A DNA stretch of 38,777 nt from Micrococcaceae bacterium (lineage in GTDB: Bacteria; Actinomycetota; Actinomycetes; Actinomycetales; Micrococcaceae): NCBI GenBank assembly GCA_030452125.1, contig JAKDMV010000015.1, forward strand, positions 1 through 38,777. Direction: 5' to 3'. This document shows, one piece after another, positions 24,946-32,327 of the stretch. Each line of letters opens with the position of its first letter. The stretch's first letter is position 1. The notes below the pieces were generated by a model that made no database searches, had not been told where the DNA came from, and saw only the letters and a program-made list of their open reading frames with translations. The position numbers were made by a program, and so were the translations under genes.

Positions 24946-26157
24946 TTACCTGTTCGTTATATGACCGGAGCCGTCGTTGCGGGGTTTTTCGTCCTCCAGG
25001 GGGCCTGCGGGCAGACCGGGGACCGCGGGCTCGACGCCGGCAGAGGCCACCACGGCGGTGGTATTGCGGATGAAAACCACGAGCCAGGCGAACACGATTC
25101 CGGCCGCTGCGAGCTCGAGAGCCGTGAGGTTGTAGTACTGCAGCGGACGCCACAGGGCCGCTGCCGCCACGAGCGCGCCGACCGCCAGATAGGTGAGCAG
25201 AAAGAAGGCCTTGGGGAACCCCGGTAGCCACAGCGGAACCCCGGCCAGCAACACCAGCAGGAACACCGCGAGGACCCGCACAAAGAATGTATGCACCGGC
25301 TCGAATGTATTGACGGGGAACAGTCCGATGCCGACCATGCACACCCCGCCGGCAACCAGGCAGGTACGCACCACCCCGGGGCGGGGGCGCATGAGCCGTT
25401 GAACGCCCAGGGTCCGGTGCCAGCGCCGGGCACCCGATTCGTCGTGGCGTTTGGCGGCGGCGACGACGTCGGCCCATTGCTTCAGGTCACGCGTGATGAA
25501 CGCGGAGAGAGTGGTCAGGATGATCCCTGAGGTCGTGATGGTGGTGTTGAACGTCCAGAAGGACGTCAATCCGGCTTGCCCGGTGCCCAGCTCGCTGAAC
25601 ATGGAGTGCCACCACAGCGGGTTCTCCGCATACAGCATGCTCACCAGCATCCCGGAGGACATGAAGACCGCCAGCATCACCGACAGGGCGATGGCGGTGA
25701 TACGCGCCCCGGAGATATATCCGAAGTAGCCAGCGACACCAGCTGAAACAGCCAACATCACCGTTCCGGCCACCGGATCCACGGTCAGGCCCGAGAATGC
25801 CTGCTGGAAGAGTCGGAAAAGCACCAAGGCGGACATCGTCGCGATCGAGGCGTGCACCACCAGCAGGGCTGCGACGTCGAGGATCTGCCGGATGACCGGA
25901 CGCGCACCGAGCCACAGATGGACGGTACGGATGTTCTGGACGTATCCGGCCACGAATCCGGCACCGGCCATCACCCCGGAGACCACCGAGGCATAGATCG
26001 CCACCGACCCGTCCCCGGCCAAGGGTGGCCGGTATCCACGAAACGCGATGGCACCGACGATGACAGCCAGGATCCCCGCGACGACACCGGCCCAGATCGA
26101 CCGGGATTCGATGTCCAGTTGGCGCCGGGCAGCGCCGGGCGTTCCCTGGTCCTTCAT
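24946..26157 (-). CDS. DUF998-like integral membrane protein
   Basis: 403 residues with about ten membrane segments (first at 22-42, last at about 345-365) and a charged C-terminal tail rich in Pro, Glu and Asn. The central pattern AENPLWWHSMFSELGTGQAGLTSFWTFNTTITTSGI is like the NPxWWH...SxLG...FN segment of DUF998 proteins. A cytoplasmic basic loop lies at about 225-260 (RDLKQWADVVAAAKRHDESGARRWHR). The function is unknown. The start has AGGAGG about 11 bases upstream, a long spacing. It is just upstream of ectA on the same strand, but ectA has its own promoter. Confidence 0.7.
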   Translation of the reverse strand: MKDQGTPGAARRQLDIESRSIWAGVVAGILAVIVGAIAFRGYRPPLAGDGSVAIYASVVSGVMAGAGFVAGYVQNIRTVHLWLGARPVIRQILDVAALLVVHASIATMSALVLFRLFQQAFSGLTVDPVAGTVMLAVSAGVAGYFGYISGARITAIALSVMLAVFMSSGMLVSMLYAENPLWWHSMFSELGTGQAGLTSFWTFNTTITTSGIILTTLSAFITRDLKQWADVVAAAKRHDESGARRWHRTLGVQRLMRPRPGVVRTCLVAGGVCMVGIGLFPVNTFEPVHTFFVRVLAVFLLVLLAGVPLWLPGFPKAFFLLTYLAVGALVAAAALWRPLQYYNLTALELAAAGIVFAWLVVFIRNTTAVVASAGVEPAVPGLPAGPLEDEKPRNDGSGHITNR

Positions 26158-26252
26158 CGGTCGGGGGCCTCCTGACGGCTACCACGGGGCGGGGGGGTGT
26201 TCACCTCGATTCTGTCATGGTTGCCCCCGCGGGGAGGACGCGCCGGGTCGCC

Positions 26253-26285
26253 TCAGTGGCCGATGAGTTCGCTGCGGATCAGGAA
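26253..26285 (-). pseudogene. Relic of the 3' end of a DUF779 gene
   Basis: Bases 26261-26285 are identical to 26985-27009, the end of the intact DUF779 gene. CCTCAG at 26251-26256 also matches at the same offset (26975-26980). Read on the minus strand it encodes FLIRSELI plus two residues and a stop at the same place as the intact gene, against FLIRSELIDG-stop in the intact copy. It is out of frame with the overlapping VOC gene. This is best explained as the surviving tail of a second DUF779 copy whose body was replaced by the VOC gene. Confidence 0.7.
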
Positions 26286-26671
26286 GCGGGTGCGAAGAAC
26301 TCGAGCGCGTTTCCGTCGGGATCCGCAAACGAAAGCCCCGAACCATAGTGGGCTTCGACGATTTCGCCGTGCTCGATTCCCCAGGTGTCCAGCTGATCCC
26401 GCCAGCGCACGAGTTCTTGATAGTCGGCGCATCCGAAACCGACATGGTCCATCCCCGCTCGTCGGGCGTCGAACCGGTCGTTGGAGTCCGTCACCGGGTG
26501 GAAGTGCAGCCCCAGCAGCATTCCGCCGTCCAACGGATAGACCTTGTGCCAGAAACCGCCAGCGTCCTCATCCAACACGGGCGAAACACCCAGGAGCCGT
26601 TCGTACCAGGCCGAGCTGCGGTCCAGGTCTGTCACGGTCAACGCGACGTGGGCGATGGGAGGGAAAGTCAT
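26279..26671 (-). CDS. VOC-family (glyoxalase/dioxygenase-like) protein
   Basis: 130 residues with two beta-alpha-beta-beta-beta units: HVALTVTDLDRSSAWYERLLG (8-28) and GMDHVGFGCADYQELVRW. Candidate metal ligands are His8, His in LGLHFHP, His in MDHVGF and Glu in NALEFF, all present, so an active metalloenzyme is possible. AAGGAG precedes the ATG. VOC enzymes range from glyoxalase I to dioxygenases and resistance proteins; the substrate is unknown. The stop codon lies inside sequence that came from a DUF779 gene, so the last two codons may not be original. Confidence 0.85.
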   Translation of the reverse strand: MTFPPIAHVALTVTDLDRSSAWYERLLGVSPVLDEDAGGFWHKVYPLDGGMLLGLHFHPVTDSNDRFDARRAGMDHVGFGCADYQELVRWRDQLDTWGIEHGEIVEAHYGSGLSFADPDGNALEFFAPAS

Positions 26672-26976
26672 GGGAACTCCTTAGTTTGTTGATGGCGGCA
26701 GCTTCGTATACCAGCCGTCGGATCCGGTCTGACGGTAAGTGAGGCAAGGAAATTGGTTCCAGCCCAGGCGACTGGAAGAGGTGAGAATACTGGCCGGGTT
26801 GTCTCAGCAGGAACACCAGCCTGACGAAACATCTCGCGATTGTGGCCTGCCGGCCACCCGCCGGGGACTTCCCTGTCCCGAGTGATCTGTCCTCGCCAAG
26901 GAGCGCGGGTACCGGGTGGCCGATGGTCCCAGGCTCCCTGCGCCACGGGTCGGCCACCGGCTTGCAAGGTCGGGCC
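26672..26976. other. 305-base spacer without a gene
   Basis: Open frames crossing this stretch have no family resemblance, no ribosome binding sites and poor third-position GC. It is slightly less GC-rich near 26690-26850. The part at 26672-26720 holds the ribosome binding site of the VOC gene and a TATACG that may be its -10. The part next to the DUF779 stop holds a long inverted repeat (26915-26958). It may be scar sequence from the event that left the DUF779 relic. Confidence 0.5.
26915..26958 (-). terminator. Long-loop inverted repeat after the DUF779 gene
   Basis: GGTGGCCGA (26915-26923) and TCGGCCACC (26950-26958) are perfect complements separated by 26 bases. It starts 18 bases past the DUF779 stop on the minus strand. 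It is a candidate 3' end structure for the ald-adhP-DUF779 operon, without a T run. Confidence 0.35.
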
Positions 26977-27381
26977 TCAGCCGTCGATGAGTTCGCTGCG
27001 GATCAGGAAACGCTTGCCTTCCGGAGCCTCGAGAGAGAAGCCCCCGCCCCTTCCATCAACGACATCGACGGTGAGCAGGGTGTGTTTCCAGTATGCGAAC
27101 TGTTCCTTCGACATCCAGAAATCAATATCACCCAGCGGGGTGCCGTCGTCGTCCTTCAGTCCGAAGACACCCAAGCGGATATCGGCGTCGCCGGTGATGA
27201 AGTCCCCTTCCGGGAAGCACATCGGCGATGAACCATCACAGCATCCACCCGACTGGTGGAACATCAGCGGCCCATGGCGGGCCCAGAGGCTGCGCAGCAG
27301 CACCTGGGCGTCGGCGGTGAGCCGGACGCGGGTGAAGTCCTCACCTTCTATGTCGGGGCGGGCGTCGAGCACGGTATCCAC
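26977..27381 (-). CDS. DUF779 protein linked to alcohol/aldehyde dehydrogenases
   Basis: 134 residues from a GTG at 27381 with AAGGAG about 6 bases upstream; the frame continues to 28011 but only as antisense-like translation within adhP. The family hallmark FHQSGGCCDGSSPMC is intact, with Cys47, Cys48 and Cys55, and WMSKEQFAYWKHTLLTVDVVDGRGGGFSLEAPEG follows. The cysteine cluster suggests metal or cofactor binding. DUF779 genes commonly sit beside acetaldehyde dehydrogenase genes, as here; an accessory role for the dehydrogenase is inferred. It ends the operon, and a relic of a second copy lies 0.7 kb downstream. Confidence 0.85.
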   Translation of the reverse strand: MDTVLDARPDIEGEDFTRVRLTADAQVLLRSLWARHGPLMFHQSGGCCDGSSPMCFPEGDFITGDADIRLGVFGLKDDDGTPLGDIDFWMSKEQFAYWKHTLLTVDVVDGRGGGFSLEAPEGKRFLIRSELIDG

Positions 27382-27410
27382 GGCGTTCTCCTTCTCCTCA
27401 GGGGCCGTGA

Positions 27411-27450
27411 CCCCGGTCCGGAACCGCTGGATTGCGGCTCCGGACCGGGG
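27411..27450 (-). repeat. Strong hairpin in the adhP-DUF779 spacer
   Basis: CCCCGGTCCGGA (27411-27422) and TCCGGACCGGGG (27439-27450) are perfect 12-base complements, and CCG/CGG pair further inside. It starts about 30 bases after the adhP stop and ends about 30 bases before the DUF779 start. No T run follows. It probably sets mRNA stability or partial termination between the genes. Confidence 0.7.
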
Positions 27451-27482
27451 GCATGACGGCAGTGTTCCTTCCCGGAAACCGT

Positions 27483-28517
27483 TTAGACGGTGGTCCCCGT
27501 GTAGTCGATGACCACTCGGCCATCGATCTTGGCGTGGCGCATTTCGTCGAAGACCGCGTTCACGTCCTCGAGCGGGCGAGTGTGGAAGGTGGGCTTGATC
27601 TTGCCCGCCGCATAGAACTCCAAGGCTTCTATCATGTCCTGACGGGTGCCAACGATGGACCCCCGGATGGTCAGGCCCTTGAGCACAATGTCGAAGATGG
27701 GGGCGGGGAAATCTCCCGGTGGCAGTCCGTTGAAGACGATCGTGCCGCCGCGCCGGGTCATGCCGATGGCTTGACCGAACGCGTCCGGATGCACGGCCGT
27801 GACCAGCACTCCGTGGGCACCACCGGTGGCTTCCTGGATGGCTTCGACCGGATCGGCGGCGAAGGCGTTGACCGTCACTTCGGCGCCATGGCTGCGCGCC
27901 AGGGCCAGCTTCTCCTCGGCGACGTCGACCGCGGCGACCCGCATGCCCATGGCAACCGCATACTGCACGGCGATATGCCCGAGACCGCCGATCCCTGAGA
28001 TGACCACCCACTGACCGGGCTTGACCTCGGAGCGCTTGAGCCCCTTGTAGACCGTGACCCCCGCGCAGAGGACCGGGGCGATCTCGTGCGGATCGGAGCC
28101 TTCCGGGATATGGGTGGCGAACTTGGCCTCAACCAACATGTACTCGCCGAACGATCCGTCGACGGAGTATCCACCGTTGGTCTGGGATTCGCAGAGCGTC
28201 TCCCAGCCAGTGCGGCAGAACTCGCAGTTCCCGCAAGCGTTGGCGAGCCAGGCGTTGCCGACCATGTCGCCGACCTTCACCTCGGTGACGCCTTCGCCGA
28301 TCTTCTCGACATAGCCGACACCCTCGTGTCCCGGGATGAGCGGAAGCTTGGGTTGGACCGGCCAGTCGCCACCGAGCGCGTGAAGGTCGGTGTGACAGAC
28401 GCCGGAGGCGATCAGCTTCACCAATGCCTGGCCGGGGCCCGGCTCCGGGACCTCGGCGGTGGTGATGTCGATGTCGTTGCCGAACTCGTGGACGATGGCT
28501 GCATTCATGGTACTCAT
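27483..28517 (-). CDS. adhP: Zinc-dependent alcohol dehydrogenase (AdhP type)
   Basis: 344 residues, MDR superfamily. Catalytic zinc ligands Cys41 (GVCHTDLH) and His64-Glu65 (GHEGVGY) are present, with the third Cys in APVLCAGVTVYKGLK. Structural zinc ligands are Cys95, Cys98, Cys101 and Cys109. The NAD-binding loop is ISGIGGLGHIAVQYA. It interconverts primary alcohols such as ethanol and their aldehydes with NAD. AGGA precedes the ATG at 28517; an ATG nine bases inside is a less likely start. It follows the aldehyde dehydrogenase gene after 88 bases that include a hairpin, so the two act in sequence: alcohol to aldehyde to acid. Confidence 0.95.
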   Translation of the reverse strand: MSTMNAAIVHEFGNDIDITTAEVPEPGPGQALVKLIASGVCHTDLHALGGDWPVQPKLPLIPGHEGVGYVEKIGEGVTEVKVGDMVGNAWLANACGNCEFCRTGWETLCESQTNGGYSVDGSFGEYMLVEAKFATHIPEGSDPHEIAPVLCAGVTVYKGLKRSEVKPGQWVVISGIGGLGHIAVQYAVAMGMRVAAVDVAEEKLALARSHGAEVTVNAFAADPVEAIQEATGGAHGVLVTAVHPDAFGQAIGMTRRGGTIVFNGLPPGDFPAPIFDIVLKGLTIRGSIVGTRQDMIEALEFYAAGKIKPTFHTRPLEDVNAVFDEMRHAKIDGRVVIDYTGTTV

Positions 28518-28550
28518 GGTGTTTCCTGCTCTTTCGGGGTTCGGGGTTCG

Positions 28551-28578
28551 CGGGTTCCGGCGTCGGTGCCGGAACCCG
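28551..28578 (-). repeat. Strong hairpin in the ald-adhP spacer
   Basis: CGGGTTCCGGC (28551-28561) and GCCGGAACCCG (28568-28578) are perfect 11-base complements with a 6-base loop. It lies 27 bases after the aldehyde dehydrogenase stop and 33 bases before the adhP start. No T run follows, so mRNA processing or partial termination is more likely than a full stop. Confidence 0.7.
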
Positions 28579-28605
28579 TGGACTGCGGTTGGGGCAATAA
28601 ATGGT

Positions 28606-30129
28606 TTAGAAGAACCCCTGCTTTTCCTGCGCGTAGGAGACCAGCAGGTTCTTGGTCTGCTGGTAGTGGTCCAGCATCATCAGGTGGTTCTCGCGCCCGA
28701 TGCCCGAGGACTTATAGCCACCGAACGCCGCGTGGGCCGGGTAGGCGTGGTAGTTGTTCACCCAGACCCGGCCGGCCTGGATCTCGCGCCCCGCACGGTA
28801 GCCGGTGGCTCCGTCGCGGGTCCACACCCCGGCACCGAGACCATAGAGGGTGTCGTTGGCGGTCTTCAGCGCATCGTCATAGCCACTAAAACGGGCCACG
28901 GAGACGACTGGCCCGAAGATCTCCTCCTGGAAGATCCGCATCGAGTTGTCCCCGGCGAAGATCGTCGGTTGGACGTAGTAGCCTCCGGAGAGTTCGCCTC
29001 CGAGGTCGGCACGGCCTCCACCGGTGAGGATCTGGGCGCCTTCCTGCTTGCCGATGTCGATGTAGGACAAGATCTTCTCCATCTGGTCGTTAGAGACCTG
29101 GGCGCCCATCATCGTGTCCGTATCCAGCGGGTGTCCCTGCTTGATGGCTTCTGTCCGTGCGGTGACGTCGCCCATGAACCGGTCGTAGATCGAGTCCTGC
29201 ACCAGGGCGCGGGAGGGGCAGGTGCAGACCTCGCCCTGGTTCAGCGCGAACATGGTGAACCCTTCCTGTGCCTTGTCGTAGAACGCGTCGTTCTGCGCGG
29301 CAATGTCCTCGAAGAAGATATTCGGGCTCTTTCCCCCCAGCTCAAGGGTGACGGGAATGAGGTTCTGCGAGGCGTACTGCATGATCAGCCGGCCGGTGGT
29401 GGTCTCACCGGTGAACGCGATCTTGCGGATGCGCTTATTCGACGCCAGTGGCTTGCCGGCCTCGGTGCCGAATCCGTTGACCACATTGAGCACTCCCGGT
29501 GGAAGCAGGTCCCCGATCAGCTCCATCAACACCAGAATCGACACCGGGGTCTGCTCGGCGGGCTTGAGGACGACTGCGTTGCCCGCGGCCAACGCGGGTG
29601 CCAGTTTCCAGGTAGCCATCAGGATCGGGAAGTTCCAGGGAATGATCTGTCCGACCACGCCGAGCGGCTCGTTGAAGTGGTAGGCGACGGTGTTCTCGTC
29701 GATTTGCGAGAGCCGCCCCTCCTGCGCGCGGATGGCCCCAGCGTAGTAGCGGTAGTGGTCGGCTGCCAACGGCAGATCAGCATTAAGGCACTCGCGGATG
29801 GCCTTGCCGTTGTCCCAGGTCTCGGCGACGGCAAGCATCTCGAGGTTCTCCTCGATGCGGTCGGCGATCCGGTTCAGTACGCCCGCCCGCTCGGCGGCAC
29901 TGGTCCTGCCCCAGGCCGGTGCCGCGCCTTCGGCGGCATCGATGGCCGCCTCGATGTCCTCGGACGTGCCGCGGCCGACCTCGCAGAAGACCTTGCCGGT
30001 GATGGGGGTGATGTTCTCGAAGTATTCGCCCTTCACGGGGGCCTTCCATTCACCGCCGATGTAGTGCTCGTAGCGCGGCTTGAAATCCAGTAGTGCCCCA
30101 TCGGTTCCGGGGGTGGCGTAAACGGTCAT
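28606..30129 (-). CDS. NAD-dependent acetaldehyde/aldehyde dehydrogenase
   Basis: 507 residues from the ATG at 30129, with AAAGGAG about 6 bases upstream. Aldehyde dehydrogenase signatures are complete: PWNFPILM (164-171), KPAEQTP (189-195), [11 protein letters not shown] (239-249), [10 protein letters not shown] with Glu263 and the nucleophile Cys302 in [13 protein letters not shown]. It matches the ExaC/AldA/AcoD group that oxidises acetaldehyde to acetate. Its spacer from the GAF regulator (30130-30270) carries a CRP-like dyad and a tandem repeat, both likely control sites. First structural gene of the operon. Confidence 0.95.
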   Translation of the reverse strand: MTVYATPGTDGALLDFKPRYEHYIGGEWKAPVKGEYFENITPITGKVFCEVGRGTSEDIEAAIDAAEGAAPAWGRTSAAERAGVLNRIADRIEENLEMLAVAETWDNGKAIRECLNADLPLAADHYRYYAGAIRAQEGRLSQIDENTVAYHFNEPLGVVGQIIPWNFPILMATWKLAPALAAGNAVVLKPAEQTPVSILVLMELIGDLLPPGVLNVVNGFGTEAGKPLASNKRIRKIAFTGETTTGRLIMQYASQNLIPVTLELGGKSPNIFFEDIAAQNDAFYDKAQEGFTMFALNQGEVCTCPSRALVQDSIYDRFMGDVTARTEAIKQGHPLDTDTMMGAQVSNDQMEKILSYIDIGKQEGAQILTGGGRADLGGELSGGYYVQPTIFAGDNSMRIFQEEIFGPVVSVARFSGYDDALKTANDTLYGLGAGVWTRDGATGYRAGREIQAGRVWVNNYHAYPAHAAFGGYKSSGIGRENHLMMLDHYQQTKNLLVSYAQEKQGFF

Positions 30130-30199
30130 GACAACTCCTTTGTTGGCCACCGCTGGCATTGCCGGGCCGAGCGGCCCGGAGCCGCGATGGCGGATTCCG

Positions 30200-30215
30200 C
30201 GTGATGTGGATCACG
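30200..30215. promoter_or_regulatory. CRP/GlxR-like dyad
   Basis: CGTGATGTGGATCACG has perfect 6-base arms and the GTGA-N6-TCAC core recognised by CRP/GlxR-type regulators. It is centred about 78 bases upstream of the aldehyde dehydrogenase start, in the only spacer before this operon. Confidence 0.6.
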
Positions 30216-30229
30216 GTACGTGGTCAGGG

Positions 30230-30249
30230 GTTGCATCGACGTTGCATCG
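30230..30249. promoter_or_regulatory. Tandem 9-base repeat, candidate activator site
   Basis: GTTGCATCG occurs at 30230-30238 and again at 30241-30249, exactly 11 bases apart, one DNA helical turn. It lies 100-120 bases upstream of the aldehyde dehydrogenase start and just past the regulator stop. It is a good candidate site for the GAF-domain regulator. Confidence 0.5.
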
Positions 30250-30270
30250 CCGACCGGCCACGGCCGAAGG

Positions 30271-31587
30271 TCAGGCCAGTTCCGCGTCCAGCCGCTGCAG
30301 CCGGGCCACCACGACCGATCGGTGCGGTGAGCGCGCGGGAAGGACCTGCAGGGCGGTGCGCAGGCCCTCGACGTCGGTGCCGGCCTCCGGCAATTCGAGG
30401 TAGTCGAGCAACGTGTCGGGATCGGCATCATTGAGCATCGACTCGCGCAGGGCGCCGGCCACCTCGCCGCGGATGTCGATGATCCCGGGCGCCTCGGAGC
30501 GGGGCAGGACCGGACCGGTGTAGGCCGCCAGGGCCTGCCGATGGCGCCCCGCCCCGAGATGGCGCAGGACGTCCCGGGCATCGACCGTGACGGCGGGGCC
30601 GATGCGGTAGGGACGCGACTCCAACCCGATCCGTCCCGCCTCGGGTCCCAACGCCTTGCGCAGTCGGGCCATTTCGGCCCGGACACTGACTAGTTGTCCG
30701 ACGTCCCCGAACAGCAGGTCGGCGAGTTCGGAGGCACCCAGCCCACCGCGGTTCCAGCCCAGCAGGGTCAGGATTTCGGCGTGGCGACCGCCCAGCACCC
30801 TGGCTGGTGCCGCACCATCGAGGGTTCCGGCCGCGGAGCCCAGGACCTGCAGCCGGGTCGCGGGCGAGGAGGCCCGCGGGGACGGCAGCACGAGTTGATG
30901 ACCGCGGGCGGCGGCCTGGAGGGCGTCGACGTGCAACTGCGCTTCGGCGGCGGCGACCGCCGCCCGCAGCAGCGTCAACGAGTGGCTGGCCACCGCGTCG
31001 TCGTGGCCCGTCAGATCGACCACGCCGAGCAGTCGGCCGGTCACCGGGCAATGGATGGGGACCGCGGAGCAGCTCCAGCGGTGCGCCTCCGGGCTGAAGT
31101 GCTCCGCCCCGCTGACCTGCACGCCGGTCCCGGTGACCAGGGCCGTGCCGGGGGCCGAGGTCCCGACGGAGCGTTCGGACCAATCGGCTCCGGGGACGAA
31201 GTCCATCCGTTCGGCGGCGTTGCGCACCGAGGTGTCGCCTTCGACCCAGAGGAGGTGCCCGGCGTCGTCCCCCACGGCGACGAGCAGTCCCGTGTCCTTC
31301 GCCGGCTGGACCAGCAGGCGGTCGAAGACGGGCATGAGCGAGACCAGCGGGTGGCTGCGTCGGACATCGGCGAGCTGAGGATCGCTCAACCCGTGGCGGG
31401 CGGCGGCCCCGGAGGGGTCGTCGTGGAAACCCAACGAACGGATCCATGAGTCATGGACGACCGGACGCAGCCGGGGGAACCCGGGGTCCTGCACCCCCGC
31501 GGGCAGGGGTTGCCCCGAGGACAACCGGGCGTGGGCGCGCTCCGCGGAGCGTTGCCATCCCGGCGATGCCGGTGACGTCCAGGCCAT
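30271..31587 (-). CDS. GAF-domain transcriptional regulator of the aldehyde/alcohol operon
   Basis: 438 residues from the ATG at 31587, the first good Met after basic non-conserved codons; no clear ribosome binding site. Residues about 85-220 form an AcoR-like GAF region (VSLMPVFDRLLVQPAKDTGLLVAVGDDAGHLLWVEGD, then DWSERSVGTSAPGTALVTGTGVQV and WSCSAVPIHCPVTGRLLGVVDLTG). There is no AAA+ sigma-54 domain; instead a C-terminal winged-helix-like part follows (RHAEILTLLGWNRGGLGASELADLLFGD, VRAEMARLRKALG). This build is typical of actinobacterial regulators next to acetaldehyde dehydrogenases. It probably senses an alcohol or aldehyde and activates the downstream genes. Confidence 0.85.
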   Translation of the reverse strand: MAWTSPASPGWQRSAERAHARLSSGQPLPAGVQDPGFPRLRPVVHDSWIRSLGFHDDPSGAAARHGLSDPQLADVRRSHPLVSLMPVFDRLLVQPAKDTGLLVAVGDDAGHLLWVEGDTSVRNAAERMDFVPGADWSERSVGTSAPGTALVTGTGVQVSGAEHFSPEAHRWSCSAVPIHCPVTGRLLGVVDLTGHDDAVASHSLTLLRAAVAAAEAQLHVDALQAAARGHQLVLPSPRASSPATRLQVLGSAAGTLDGAAPARVLGGRHAEILTLLGWNRGGLGASELADLLFGDVGQLVSVRAEMARLRKALGPEAGRIGLESRPYRIGPAVTVDARDVLRHLGAGRHRQALAAYTGPVLPRSEAPGIIDIRGEVAGALRESMLNDADPDTLLDYLELPEAGTDVEGLRTALQVLPARSPHRSVVVARLQRLDAELA

Positions 31588-31732
31588 GAGGCAATACCAC
31601 CCTGACTGTGAAGGTGCGCGGCGGTCCGCCCTCGCCACGGGCACCGGGGACCAGAACCACGGATGTGGCCCATGACACACAGTCTAGGTCACGTCCCCGA
31701 CCTTGGATAGCGGCGCGGATGCCGAGGGGACC

Positions 31733-32209
31733 CTACGGCGTGGAACCCCCGTCGGGGTCCTCGGGCGCCTCGGGGTACACGTCGAGAAACCGACGCAAGG
31801 TCTGCAGGAAGGTGGCGGCATCGTCGGGTCCCAGCTGCTGCAGTGCTGTTTCGTAGGCGCCCAGGCTCGTGACCAGGTCCTCCTCGAAGGCCGCCACGCC
31901 CGCGGGGGCCGAGAAGAAGACGTAGGCGTTCCCTCCTTCCGGGCGTGAACGTCCCAGCAGTCCAGCGGCATGCGCCGCGTTGACCTGACGGTTCACGGTG
32001 GATTGCTCCAGCCGGAGGCTGTCGGCAATCTCACGCAGGGTCCGATGCCGGCCGTCGGAAAACAGCCACAGGATGCGCAATTCGGAGGTGCTCAAATGCA
32101 GCTGGGCCTCCAGGGCCCGGCGTTGCAGATCAAGGCTCGCGAGATAACTGGCCAGCAGTCGGGCCCGCGATACGCCGCCCGCCTCGGGCAGTGGCCACCG
32201 GTCACCCAT
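31733..32209 (-). CDS. MarR-family transcriptional regulator
   Basis: 158 residues from the ATG at 32209 with GGAG 6 bases upstream; the ATG two codons earlier has no room for a ribosome binding site. The winged helix is at about 45-105: TSELRILWLFSDGRHRTLREIADSLRLEQSTVNRQVNAAHAAGLLGRSRPEGGNAYVFF in outline, with the recognition helix around STVNRQVNAA. It is divergent from an MFS exporter gene with a 118-base AT-rich spacer that holds a 14-base dyad, the usual layout for a repressor that controls itself and an efflux pump. Confidence 0.88.
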   Translation of the reverse strand: MGDRWPLPEAGGVSRARLLASYLASLDLQRRALEAQLHLSTSELRILWLFSDGRHRTLREIADSLRLEQSTVNRQVNAAHAAGLLGRSRPEGGNAYVFFSAPAGVAAFEEDLVTSLGAYETALQQLGPDDAATFLQTLRRFLDVYPEAPEDPDGGSTP

Positions 32210-32253
32210 TCTCATCTCCGCATCGTGTCGATTAGGTACACCTCTTCCAACAT

Positions 32254-32289
32254 GTGTATTCTACATATCTTAGCTTATGTAACTTACAC
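32254..32289. promoter_or_regulatory. Probable MarR operator
   Basis: GTGTATTCTACATA (32254-32267) and TATGTAACTTACAC (32276-32289) pair in 11 of 14 positions around an 8-base centre. It lies between the divergent regulator and exporter genes in the most AT-rich stretch of the window, so it would cover both promoters. Confidence 0.6.
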
Positions 32290-32327
32290 ACCCAGGTGGG
32301 GTCGGGCCCACGCAACGAAAGAAGTAC

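Noticed and set aside
26253..26285. The 25-base repeat as an attachment site of a mobile element
   Set aside because: The repeated bases encode the DUF779 C-terminus in the same phase with a stop at the same point, which a gene duplication explains; no integrase or tRNA is near.
26977..28011. 344-codon frame suggesting a longer DUF779 protein
   Set aside because: The upstream part overlaps adhP in another frame; the GTG at 27381 has an AAGGAG and marks the family start.
28459..30093. 544-codon plus-strand open frame opposite the aldehyde dehydrogenase
   Set aside because: Shadow of a gene with all catalytic residues on the other strand.
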